A stretch of 64,000 nucleotides of DNA from Chitinophaga varians (GTDB lineage: Bacteria; Bacteroidota; Bacteroidia; Chitinophagales; Chitinophagaceae). A model generated the notes under the pieces. The model was not told the origin of the DNA and made no database searches. It saw only the letters and a program-made list of their open reading frames with translations. The stretch is from the NCBI RefSeq assembly GCF_012641275.1, contig NZ_JABAIA010000002.1:682001-746000 (forward strand). The letters are read 5' to 3'. The translations under genes and the position numbers were made by a program. Shown piece by piece: positions 7,791 to 16,205 of the stretch (position 1 is the first letter of the stretch; each line of letters opens with the position of its first letter).

Positions 7791-8615
7791 ATGAAAATTG
7801 CCATACAAGGGTTTGAAGGTGCTTTCCACCAGATCGCTGCTCAGAGTTTCTTCGGAAAACAGACCGATATTGAAGCCTGTGCCACCTTTTCCGAACTGGT
7901 ACGTAAGGTAAAGCAGGACCCCGGCGTGGACGCAGGTATCATGGCCATCGAAAACTCCATCGCAGGCAGCATTTTACCGAACTACAGCCTCCTCAAAAAC
8001 TCCGGCCTGCATGTGACCGGCGAAGTTTACCTGCAGATCAACCAGCATCTGATGGTGCTGCCAGGGCAGCAACTGGAAGATATCCGCGAAGTACATTCGC
8101 ACCCAATGGCTCTTTTGCAGTGTATCGACTTCCTCGAGAAACACCCGCATATCAAGCTGGTGGAAACAGAGGACACCGCGCTCAGCGCCAAACACGTACG
8201 GCAGAAAAAACTGAAAAGCGTGGCGGCGATCGCCGGTAAACTGGCGGCTGAAATCTACGAGCTGGATATCATTGCCCCCAACATCCAGACCAACAAAAAC
8301 AACTATACCCGTTTCCTGGCGCTGTCCCGTACCGCTGTACCCGTTGCGCCGGACGCCAATAAAGCCTCTGTTTACTTTCATACCAGCCACGATCGGGGCA
8401 CACTCGCCAAGGTGCTGACCAAAATAGCGGATGCTGGTATCAACTTATCCAAGCTGCAGTCTTTTCCCATCCCTGCAAAAGAATGGAACTATTACTTCCA
8501 CGCCGACATGGAGTTTGAAAATCCGGCACATTTTGAAAAGGGATTGGAAAAAATAGCGCCGCTCACCGAAAATCTCAAAGTGCTGGGCATCTACAGAAAA
8601 GGCAAAACACATTAA
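7791..8615 (+). CDS. pheA: Prephenate dehydratase
   Basis: 274 residues. It converts prephenate to phenylpyruvate, the committed step to phenylalanine. The catalytic domain (about residues 1-180) opens with QGFEGAFHQIAA and contains the conserved TRF motif at 173-175. An ACT domain (about 192-270) with GTLAKVLTKIADAGINLSKL would bind phenylalanine for feedback inhibition. There is no fused chorismate mutase, unlike enterobacterial PheA; that activity is encoded three genes downstream. It is the first gene after the tandem attenuators, consistent with Phe/Tyr control of the whole operon. Confidence 0.95.
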   Translation: MKIAIQGFEGAFHQIAAQSFFGKQTDIEACATFSELVRKVKQDPGVDAGIMAIENSIAGSILPNYSLLKNSGLHVTGEVYLQINQHLMVLPGQQLEDIREVHSHPMALLQCIDFLEKHPHIKLVETEDTALSAKHVRQKKLKSVAAIAGKLAAEIYELDIIAPNIQTNKNNYTRFLALSRTAVPVAPDANKASVYFHTSHDRGTLAKVLTKIADAGINLSKLQSFPIPAKEWNYYFHADMEFENPAHFEKGLEKIAPLTENLKVLGIYRKGKTH

Positions 8616-8636
8616 TCAGATTCAGAAATCAGGTAT

Positions 8637-9800
8637 ATGCAAATACAGGTTGCAAAAAGATTACAGGGAACAGAAGAATACTATTTCTCCAAAAAACTAA
8701 GGGAAATAGACGAAATGAACCAAAACGGTCCCAAAGTCATTAATCTGGGTATCGGAAGCCCGGACCTGCCCCCGCACCCGTCTGTGGTGGAGGCGCTCCA
8801 TGAACAGGCGGCCCTGCCCAATACCCACGCATACCAGGGCTACAAAGGTATCCCTGCACTGCGTAAGGCCATGGCCGACTGGTACCAGCGTTTCTATGGA
8901 GTGGACCTCCATCCCGACACGGAAGTGCTGCCCCTCATCGGTTCCAAGGAAGGTATCATGCATATCTGCATGACCTACCTGCAGGCCGGCGATGAAGCCC
9001 TGATCCCTAACCCGGGTTACCCTACCTACCGCTCTGCGGTAAACCTGAGCGGCGCCACTGTGGTGGACTACGACCTGGTGGCGGAAAACGGCTGGCTCCC
9101 CGATCTCGATGCACTGGCAAAAAAAGACCTGAGCCGGGTGAAAATCATGTGGGTCAACTACCCCCATATGCCCACCGGCGCTAAAGTAAACAGGGAATTT
9201 GCAGCGAAACTGATAGCTTTCGCCAAACAGCACAACATCCTGATCTGTCACGATAACCCGTACAGCTTCATCCTCAATGAACAGCCGGAAAGCCTGTTAC
9301 AGTTTGAAGGCGCGCGTGACGTAGTGCTGGAGCTCAACTCCCTCAGCAAGTCTTCCAACATGGCCGGCTGGCGTGTAGGCATGCTGGTGGGCAAAGCGGC
9401 ATGGATCGCTGATGTGCTCCGCTTTAAAAGCAATATGGACTCCGGTATGTTCCAGCCCCTGCAGATGGCCGCTGTAAAAGCACTGCAACTGGGCCGTGAA
9501 TGGTACGATGAGCTCAACAAAATATACCGCGGCCGCCGCGAAAAAGTATTCCAGCTGCTGGACCTGCTGCAATGCACCTACGATAAAAACCAGGTAGGCA
9601 TGTTTGTATGGGCAAGCATTCCGGATACTTACGATAACGGCTACACGCTCAGCGATGAGGTGCTGCAGAAAGCACGGGTGTTTATTACGCCCGGCGGTAT
9701 TTTCGGAAGTAACGGCAACGGCTATGTCCGGGTAAGCCTCTGTCAGGATGAAAAGGTTTTCCAGGACGCTATTGACCGTATAAAAACTGTGATAAAATGA
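8637..9800 (+). CDS. PLP-dependent aminotransferase, class I/II (probable aromatic aminotransferase)
   Basis: 387 residues, fold-type I. The probable Schiff-base Lys238 is in SLSKSSNMAGWR, with Asn174 (NYPHMPTG) and Asp206 (CHDNPY) as the usual cofactor contacts and the C-terminal Arg in YVRVSL. It lies 21 bases after pheA and overlaps tyrA by four bases. The likely reaction is amination of phenylpyruvate and 4-hydroxyphenylpyruvate, or of prephenate. Sequence alone does not fix the substrate; the LL-diaminopimelate/aspartate aminotransferase families look similar. Confidence 0.88.
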   Translation: MQIQVAKRLQGTEEYYFSKKLREIDEMNQNGPKVINLGIGSPDLPPHPSVVEALHEQAALPNTHAYQGYKGIPALRKAMADWYQRFYGVDLHPDTEVLPLIGSKEGIMHICMTYLQAGDEALIPNPGYPTYRSAVNLSGATVVDYDLVAENGWLPDLDALAKKDLSRVKIMWVNYPHMPTGAKVNREFAAKLIAFAKQHNILICHDNPYSFILNEQPESLLQFEGARDVVLELNSLSKSSNMAGWRVGMLVGKAAWIADVLRFKSNMDSGMFQPLQMAAVKALQLGREWYDELNKIYRGRREKVFQLLDLLQCTYDKNQVGMFVWASIPDTYDNGYTLSDEVLQKARVFITPGGIFGSNGNGYVRVSLCQDEKVFQDAIDRIKTVIK

Positions 9801-10639
9801 TTGTAACGATAATAGGCACAGGTTTGATCGGCGGCTCGCTGGCTATCACCCTCCGGGAAAAAGGAGTGGCAGATAAGATCATCGGGGTAGACCAGCACGC
9901 AGAGCACCTGCAACGGGCCAAAGAACTGAACATCATCGATGACGGCATGCCGCTCAATGAAGCGCTGCAATGCTCCGACCTCGTGATACTGGCCATCCCG
10001 GTAGATGCGGTATTACAGGTGCTGCCTGAACTGATGGACAAAGTACGCCCTAACCAGGTCATCATGGACGTGGGTTCTACCAAACAAAAAATACTGCAAC
10101 TCGTTGCCGGTCATCCCAATCGCGGCCGTTTTGTAGCGGCCCACCCGATGGCCGGCACCGAGTATTCCGGCCCCGATGCCGCTATACGCAACCTCTTCAC
10201 CCACAAAACAATGGTGCTCTGTGATGTGAAAAACAGTGATGATGACGCCCTCGAAATGGTAGAGGACATGGTCGACAAACTGCAGATGCGCACCGTATAT
10301 ATGAACGGAGAAGAACACGACCTGCATACCGCTTACGTGTCACACATCTCCCACATCACCTCTTTTGCACTGGCACTGACCGTACTCAAAAAAGAGAAAG
10401 AGTCGGGCCGCATCTTTGAACTGGCCAGCGGCGGTTTTGAATCTACCGTACGGCTTGCGAAAAGTTCACCGGACATGTGGGTGCCCATCTTCAAACACAA
10501 CAGGGGCAACGTCCTCGACGTACTGGATGAACACATCCACCAGCTGCAGCAGATGAAATCACTGCTTGAAAATGAAGACTACGACACCTTCTACAAGCTG
10601 ATCCAGAAATCAAACAAAATCAGGAAAATCCTGAAATAA
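9797..10639 (+). CDS. tyrA: Prephenate dehydrogenase
   Basis: 280 residues. It oxidatively decarboxylates prephenate to 4-hydroxyphenylpyruvate, the tyrosine branch. The Rossmann motif IIGTGLIGGSLA starts at residue 4. AAHPMAGTEYSG and HDLHTAYVSHISH are the characteristic active-site segments of TyrA. It has neither a chorismate mutase nor an ACT domain, so feedback control is not evident from this polypeptide. Its ATG overlaps the aminotransferase stop (ATGA), indicating translational coupling. Confidence 0.94.
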   Translation: MIVTIIGTGLIGGSLAITLREKGVADKIIGVDQHAEHLQRAKELNIIDDGMPLNEALQCSDLVILAIPVDAVLQVLPELMDKVRPNQVIMDVGSTKQKILQLVAGHPNRGRFVAAHPMAGTEYSGPDAAIRNLFTHKTMVLCDVKNSDDDALEMVEDMVDKLQMRTVYMNGEEHDLHTAYVSHISHITSFALALTVLKKEKESGRIFELASGGFESTVRLAKSSPDMWVPIFKHNRGNVLDVLDEHIHQLQQMKSLLENEDYDTFYKLIQKSNKIRKILK

Positions 10640-10675
10640 ACATAAATTCTAACAATCTACTTAACTTCAATACTT

Positions 10676-11779
10676 ATGGTACAGACAATGGAAGAAATAT
10701 TATCCAAAACCAAATTCTCAGATCCTTCATCTGATAAAAAGCCGTTGATCATCTCCGGCCCCTGCAGCGCTGAAACAGAAGAGCAGGTTTTAGCCACCGC
10801 GCTGGCATTACAAAAAACCGGTAAAGTGGACGTATTGCGCGCCGGTATCTGGAAACCCCGCACCCGTCCGGGCTCTTTCGAAGGCATCGGTACCAAAGGC
10901 CTCGCATGGCTGCAGAAAGCCCGCGAACTGACCGGCCTGCCGCTGGCTGTGGAAGTAGCTACCGCTAAACAGGTGGAAGATGCGCTGCACTTTGGTGTGG
11001 ATATCCTGTGGGTAGGAGCCCGAACCACAGTGAACCCCTTCTCTGTACAGGAAGTGGCAGATGCACTGAAAGGTGTGGACACCACCGTGCTGATCAAAAA
11101 CCCCATCAACCCGGACCTCGAACTGTGGATCGGCGCTGTGGAAAGAATCCAGAAAGCAGGCATTAACAAAGTAGGCCTCATCCACCGCGGTTTCTCCAGC
11201 TACGGCAATACCCAATACCGCAATGCCCCCATGTGGCACCTCGCTATCGAGCTGAAACGCCGCATGCCTGAACTGCCCATGATCTGCGATCCCAGCCACA
11301 TCTCCGGCCGCCGCGATATCCTGCAGGAAGTTTCCCAGGAAGCGATCGACCTCGACTACGATGGCCTGATGCTCGAAACACACGTAGATCCCGACAACGC
11401 CTGGAGCGATGCCAAACAACAGGTGACTCCTGAAAAACTGGCTGAACTGCTGGACGGTATCGTGTGGAGAAGAGAACACACCGATAAAAAAGATTTCAAT
11501 ACCGCCCTCGAAAAACTGCGCGCGCAGATCAACCAGGTGGACGATGAAATCATGCTGCTGCTCGGCAACCGTATGAAAATCGCTGAGAAAATCGGTATGT
11601 ACAAGAAAGAAAATAACATCACCATCCTGCAAACCAACCGCTGGAACGAAATCCTGGAGCGCAACATCGCTAAAGGCGAGAAACTGGGCCTCACCAAAGA
11701 ATTCATCCTGAAATACTTCGATGCGGTGCACCTGGAATCCATCAACCGTCAGAACAGGGTGATGAACGAAGAAAAATAA
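10676..11779 (+). CDS. Bifunctional DAHP synthase / chorismate mutase
   Basis: 367 residues. Residues 1-265 form a type I-beta 3-deoxy-7-phosphoheptulonate synthase: ISGPCSAETEEQV near the start, KPRTRPGSFEGIG, and the metal-binding C-terminal CDPSHISGRRD. Residues about 275-360 form an AroQ-class chorismate mutase, with LRAQINQVDDEIMLLLGNR and a conserved KIGMYKKEN. It catalyses both the first step of the shikimate pathway and the step chorismate to prephenate. The mutase is C-terminal here, whereas the Bacillus AroA(G) fusion has it N-terminal. The mutase part may act as an allosteric sensor of prephenate or chorismate, as in related fusions. Confidence 0.94.
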   Translation: MVQTMEEILSKTKFSDPSSDKKPLIISGPCSAETEEQVLATALALQKTGKVDVLRAGIWKPRTRPGSFEGIGTKGLAWLQKARELTGLPLAVEVATAKQVEDALHFGVDILWVGARTTVNPFSVQEVADALKGVDTTVLIKNPINPDLELWIGAVERIQKAGINKVGLIHRGFSSYGNTQYRNAPMWHLAIELKRRMPELPMICDPSHISGRRDILQEVSQEAIDLDYDGLMLETHVDPDNAWSDAKQQVTPEKLAELLDGIVWRREHTDKKDFNTALEKLRAQINQVDDEIMLLLGNRMKIAEKIGMYKKENNITILQTNRWNEILERNIAKGEKLGLTKEFILKYFDAVHLESINRQNRVMNEEK

Positions 11780-11811
11780 CAGCATCATTTACTGATCGCT
11801 AAAATCAATGA

Positions 11812-12837
11812 ATGAAAAAGCTAACCAATAATTTTCAGCAGCAGGCCACTACCTATCTGATGGGAGAAAGCCTGCTGCAGTTGGGAAACCATGTAGACCG
11901 TCACCGGTCTGTGATCGTGATCGATGAAAATGTGGAAAGACTGCACGGCCATCACCTGCACGACTGGAAAAAGATAGTGGTGCCTGCCGGCGAAGACGTG
12001 AAAAACATGGCCACCGTGGAAAAAGTCATCGACGGACTGATTGCATATGAGGCCGACCGCAAAACCACCCTTATCGGCATTGGTGGCGGTATGATCACCG
12101 ATGTGGCAGGTTTCGCGGCCAGCATCTACATGAGAGGCATTCCCTTCGGGTTTGTGCCTACAACGCTGCTGGCACAGGTAGATGCCTCCATCGGCGGTAA
12201 AAATGGCGTCAGCCATGGGAAACAAAAAAACCTGCTCGGCACTATCCGCCAGCCTGAGTTCATCCTTTTCGACTACGCCCTGCCCCTGACCATGCCTGCA
12301 GAAGAATGGCACAACGGCTTCGCAGAGATCATCAAATATGCGTGCATCATGGACGCAGAACTGTTTGACTACCTGGAAGTAAACCGGGAAAAGGCCCTGG
12401 CAAGGGATGTGGCAGTGCTGGAATACCTGGTGGAAAAATCAGTGACAGCCAAAACCAAAGTAGTACTGGAAGATGAGTTTGAAAACGGCCCGCGCCGCTG
12501 GCTCAATTTCGGTCACACGCTGGGACACGCCGTAGAAAAACTGGAGCATATCGCTCATGGCAAAGCAGTGGCCATCGGTATGGTGGCAGCGGCCCGTTTC
12601 TCTGAACAACTGATGGGCTTTCCCAACGAACAAACCCTGCGCCTGATAAAACTGATCACCGATTATCAGTTGCCGGTAGCTTTTAACTCCGACAAAGCAG
12701 CGGTGTTTGATATCTTCAAGCTGGACAAAAAACGGGAAAAAGACGCCATCCATTTTGTGCTGCTGGAGAAAATAGGAACGGCCACCACTATGCCTGTTCC
12801 TATCACAGACCTGCAACTGCTGCTGCAGGCGTTGTAA
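11812..12837 (+). CDS. aroB: 3-dehydroquinate synthase
   Basis: 341 residues, near the family length of about 350. It converts DAHP to 3-dehydroquinate using NAD+ and a divalent metal. The glycine-rich NAD-binding GIGGGMITDVAGFAAS and the following TTLLAQVDASIGGKNGV are diagnostic. Metal ligands are visible in GFAEIIKY (Glu) and in NFGHTLGHAVE and EHIAHGKAVAIGM (His). It is the fifth gene of the operon. Confidence 0.95.
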   Translation: MKKLTNNFQQQATTYLMGESLLQLGNHVDRHRSVIVIDENVERLHGHHLHDWKKIVVPAGEDVKNMATVEKVIDGLIAYEADRKTTLIGIGGGMITDVAGFAASIYMRGIPFGFVPTTLLAQVDASIGGKNGVSHGKQKNLLGTIRQPEFILFDYALPLTMPAEEWHNGFAEIIKYACIMDAELFDYLEVNREKALARDVAVLEYLVEKSVTAKTKVVLEDEFENGPRRWLNFGHTLGHAVEKLEHIAHGKAVAIGMVAAARFSEQLMGFPNEQTLRLIKLITDYQLPVAFNSDKAAVFDIFKLDKKREKDAIHFVLLEKIGTATTMPVPITDLQLLLQAL

Positions 12838-12875
12838 TTATTTTCTAAACATCTAAAGGCGGACGACACATATAT

Positions 12876-14144
12876 ATGCAAGTTACTGTATCACCCGGCA
12901 TTGTTAAAGGCACCGTTACGGCCAATCCTTCCAAAAGCGCCATGCAACGCGCCGTAGCCGCTGCGCTGTTGGCAAATGGCACGACCATCATCCGTAATCC
13001 CGGCCTGAGCAACGATTGCCTGGCAGCACTTGAGGTAGCTGAAAATCTCGGTGCCAGGATCAAAAGGGGAGAAGATCATTTTGAAATCACCAGCCATGGC
13101 GTAAAACCATTCTACGATGAAATCAACTGCGGAGAATCCGGCCTCGGTATCCGTATGTTTACGCCTATCGCTGCACTGGCTTCTATTCCGATCACCATCG
13201 TTGGGCATGGCAGCCTCACTACCCGCCCCATGCACTTTTTCGAAGAAGTGCTGCCACAGCTGGACGTGAAATGCTCCACCCAGGATGGCAAACTGCCCCT
13301 GCATATACAGGGCCCGTTACAGCCGAAAAACATTACCATCGACGGCTCTCTCAGTTCACAGTTCCTCACCGGCCTGCTCATGGCCTACGGCTCAGCAGCA
13401 GAAGATGTGACCATCACCGTAAAAGATCTTAAAAGCAAGCCTTATATCGCGTTGACCCTGCAACTGATGGAACACTTCGGGGTAAAGGTGGAAGAACAAA
13501 ACTTTGAGCAGTTCCGCTTTGGTAAAAAACAGTCCTATAACGCTACCGACTATACGGTAGAAGGTGACTGGAGTGGCGCCGCTTTCCTGCTGGTAGCCGC
13601 TGCGGTGGCCGGTAAGGCAGAAGTGCAGCACCTCAATACCGCTTCCGCGCAGTCAGACAAAGCCATCCTGGAAGCGCTGGAAAAAGCAGGCGCCCACATT
13701 CTGCCGGGAGTGTTTACCGTGAATATCCAGCAAAACGGGCTGAATGCCTTCGAAATAGATGCAACGGATTGTCCGGACCTGTTCCCACCGCTCGTGGCGC
13801 TGGCAGCTAACTGCAACGGCACTACGAAAATTAAAGGCGTAAGCCGCCTCGCCCACAAGGAAAGTGACCGCGGCCTTACTTTACAGGAAGAATTCGGCAA
13901 AATGGGCATCCGCATAGACCTCGAAGGGGACATCATGCTGGTGCATGGTGGTACCGGCATCAAAGGTGCGCACGTACATTCCCATAATGACCACCGTATC
14001 GCCATGGCCTGCGCCGTAGCGGCCCTTACGGCCGACGGTCCGGTGATCATCGAAAACGCAGAAGCAGTGAATAAGTCGTACCCTGAATTCTACGACCACC
14101 TGCAACTGCTGGGAGGTAAAATAGCCGTGGCTGCCAACAGCTAA
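12876..14144 (+). CDS. aroA: 3-phosphoshikimate 1-carboxyvinyltransferase (EPSP synthase)
   Basis: 422 residues. It transfers enolpyruvyl from phosphoenolpyruvate to shikimate 3-phosphate. Visible landmarks are the N-terminal NPSKSAMQRAVAAALL, the SSQFLTGLLMA segment, DCPDLFPPLVAL with the catalytic Asp, KESDRG, and HNDHRIAM near the C-terminus. The usual LxxxLxxxGT landmark loop near residue 95 is replaced by NCGESGLGIRM, which keeps the GESG core typical of Bacteroidota enzymes. The gene lies 38 bases after aroB. Confidence 0.93.
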   Translation: MQVTVSPGIVKGTVTANPSKSAMQRAVAAALLANGTTIIRNPGLSNDCLAALEVAENLGARIKRGEDHFEITSHGVKPFYDEINCGESGLGIRMFTPIAALASIPITIVGHGSLTTRPMHFFEEVLPQLDVKCSTQDGKLPLHIQGPLQPKNITIDGSLSSQFLTGLLMAYGSAAEDVTITVKDLKSKPYIALTLQLMEHFGVKVEEQNFEQFRFGKKQSYNATDYTVEGDWSGAAFLLVAAAVAGKAEVQHLNTASAQSDKAILEALEKAGAHILPGVFTVNIQQNGLNAFEIDATDCPDLFPPLVALAANCNGTTKIKGVSRLAHKESDRGLTLQEEFGKMGIRIDLEGDIMLVHGGTGIKGAHVHSHNDHRIAMACAVAALTADGPVIIENAEAVNKSYPEFYDHLQLLGGKIAVAANS

Positions 14145-14178
14145 GGCCCCTTTTTATTCAATTTTAAATCATCAGTGT

Positions 14179-15177
14179 GTGAACAGTTTTGGCAGATTAT
14201 TCAGGGTGAACGTTTTCGGTGAATCGCATGGCGCCAGCGTGGGCGTTAACATCGACGGGGTGCCGGCCGGCATTCCGCTTCAACAGGAAGACTTCTTACC
14301 CGACCTGGAACGCCGTAAAGGCGGTTCCAGAGGGACTACCCCCCGCAAGGAGGAAGACCTGCCCTTTATTAAGTCAGGCGTATTCAACGATCATACTACC
14401 GGCGCACCGGTAACCATCCTCTTTGAAAATAACAACACCCGCAGCACAGACTATGAAAAGCTGCGCGAGTTTCCACGGCCCGGTCATGCCGACTTTGTGG
14501 CCACCGAGAAATTCGGCGGCTTTGAAGACTACCGGGGCGGCGGCCACTTCAGTGGCAGGCTTACGCTCAACCTGGTGGCCGCCGGCGTGATCGCTAAAAA
14601 AATACTCGGTGACAGTATACAGGTGAAAGCCACCATCACCGAAGTAGGTGGCTATGCTAACCCGGAAGAAGGACTGGAAGCGGCCATCGCAGCAAAAGAC
14701 TCTGTAGGCGGTATTGTGGAATGTGTGGTAGACGGACTGCCGATCGGTTTGGGAGAACCTTTCTTTGATTCCCTGGAGTCATCTCTGGCGCATGCTGTAT
14801 TCGCTATTCCTGCTGTAAAAGGAATCGAATTCGGCGCAGGCTTCGCTGCCGCTAAAATGAAAGGACTGGAACATAACGACCCTATCCTCGACAAAACCGG
14901 CAAAACAGCCACCAACAACGCCGGCGGCGTTGTTGGTGGTATCACCAACGGCAATCCGCTGGTATTCCGTATCGCGGTGAAGCCCACGTCCAGCACACCG
15001 AAAGAGCAACAAACGCTGAACATCGCCAGCGGACAGGTGGAGACCTTCAGTGTAAAAGGACGCCACGACCTGTGCATCGCACTGCGCGTACCTGTGGTAC
15101 TGGAAGCGGTGACTGCAATGGTACTGGCCGATTTTATGCTGCTGGAACAGCGCCGCCCGCGGGTGTATAAAGCATAA
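14179..15177 (+). CDS. aroC: Chorismate synthase
   Basis: 332 residues, somewhat shorter than the E. coli enzyme (about 360). It converts EPSP to chorismate with reduced FMN. The N-terminal VFGESHGASVG, the RPGHAD motif and EDYRGGGHFSGRLT are the FMN and substrate signatures. The start is a GTG at 14179: it gives the canonical N-terminus NSFGRLFRV, and no upstream in-frame ATG is seen. It is the last gene of the operon, followed by a very large hairpin. The operon lacks aroD/Q, aroE and aroK, which must lie elsewhere. Confidence 0.95.
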   Translation: MNSFGRLFRVNVFGESHGASVGVNIDGVPAGIPLQQEDFLPDLERRKGGSRGTTPRKEEDLPFIKSGVFNDHTTGAPVTILFENNNTRSTDYEKLREFPRPGHADFVATEKFGGFEDYRGGGHFSGRLTLNLVAAGVIAKKILGDSIQVKATITEVGGYANPEEGLEAAIAAKDSVGGIVECVVDGLPIGLGEPFFDSLESSLAHAVFAIPAVKGIEFGAGFAAAKMKGLEHNDPILDKTGKTATNNAGGVVGGITNGNPLVFRIAVKPTSSTPKEQQTLNIASGQVETFSVKGRHDLCIALRVPVVLEAVTAMVLADFMLLEQRRPRVYKA

Positions 15178-15179
15178 GG

Positions 15180-15325
15180 AATTACAAATTACAAATTACG
15201 AATTACGAATTACGAATTACGAATTACGAATTACGAATTGAGGGCTTTCATATAGAGCGGTTATCTTAGTAACCTTTCCATATGAAAGCCCTCAATTCGT
15301 AATTCGTAATTTGTAATTCGTAATT
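15180..15325. repeat. AATTACG tandem heptamers forming a 45-bp hairpin
   Basis: Eight heptamers AATTAC[A/G] run from 15180 to 15235. The last four plus a 17-base tail (15208-15252, ending GAGGGCTTTCATA) pair with 15281-15325 over 45 bases, with a single G-U position, around a 28-base loop. The right arm reaches into the stop codon of the opposing FKBP gene. It would stop transcription from both sides. There is no T-run, so the mechanism may be purely structural. Confidence 0.85.
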
Positions 15326-16043
15326 ATTTTACGATGTCAAGCAGTTCCACATCAAACACCAGCGCTGCGCCCGGGCCGATTTTAGCACCGGCGCCACGGT
15401 CGCCATAGGCGAGGTCTGAAGGGATGAAGAGGCGCCATTTGGAGCCTACAGGCATGAGTTGCAGGGCTTCTGTCCAGCCTCTGATAACGCCGCTCACCGG
15501 GAAGGAGATCGGTTCGCCTCTGTCTACGGAACTATCGAACACTGTACCATCGATGAGGGTACCATGATAGTGCGTTTTTACTTTATCGTTGATAGTGGGC
15601 TTAGGACCATTGCCTTCTTTCAGGATCTGGTACTGAAGACCGCTGGGGAGGGTTACCACGCCCGGCTTTGCTTTGTTTTCAGCCAGGAACTTATCACTGG
15701 CTTCGCGGTTTTTGGCAACTTTTTCCGCTTTCAGTTGCTGAAGGTAATTGCTGATGCTCATCTCACTCTGATCTTTAGATAATGTTAATGTTTTATTGGT
15801 CAACATATCCTGAATAGCCTTGGCCAGCAGGGTAGTGTTGACATTGCTTAATCCCTGTGCTTTCAGGTTTTCGGCGATATTAACGCCAATACCATAGCTC
15901 ACGGAGTCTATCCTGTTTTTCAATAAACCAGGTTTTACAGCGGTATGGGATGCCGGTTTCGCTTTGGGCGCCGGTTTAGCCTGGCTGAATCCCTGCATGG
16001 CCAACAGGCCAAGAACACCGGTGAAAATGTATTTTTTGTACAT
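15324..16043 (-). CDS. FKBP-type peptidyl-prolyl cis-trans isomerase, exported
   Basis: 239 residues. A signal peptide covers about 1-21 (ending GFSQ). Residues 43-125 form an FKBP N-terminal dimerisation domain (RIDSVSYGIGVNIAENL onward), and 135-238 the FK506-binding domain with YHGTLIDGTVFDSS, VIRGWTEALQLM and IPSDLAYGDRG. This is the FkpA/Mip arrangement, a periplasmic or surface folding helper acting on prolyl bonds. The stop codon lies inside the arm of the large intergenic hairpin. Confidence 0.92.
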   Translation of the reverse strand: MYKKYIFTGVLGLLAMQGFSQAKPAPKAKPASHTAVKPGLLKNRIDSVSYGIGVNIAENLKAQGLSNVNTTLLAKAIQDMLTNKTLTLSKDQSEMSISNYLQQLKAEKVAKNREASDKFLAENKAKPGVVTLPSGLQYQILKEGNGPKPTINDKVKTHYHGTLIDGTVFDSSVDRGEPISFPVSGVIRGWTEALQLMPVGSKWRLFIPSDLAYGDRGAGAKIGPGAALVFDVELLDIVK

Positions 16044-16205
16044 AAATTTGTGGTTGTCAATAACTTTGAATCAAATAAGGTTTTGCTAAAGTCCCCGCAA
16101 GTTAAGGAATTAACCTTTTAGAAGCTATTTGCTCTCGTACAACAAAAGGGAGCCTTGCTTTGTTGGCGTAAAAATAAAACCCGTATGTTAACCGTTCAGG
16201 CGTCT

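Noticed and set aside
10808..11788. 326-codon antisense open frame opposite the DAHP synthase gene
   Set aside because: Same reason: composition of reversed codons and no motif, while the sense strand encodes a complete enzyme.
15180..15240. AATTACG repeats considered as a CRISPR array
   Set aside because: Repeat unit is only seven bases with no spacers and no cas genes.
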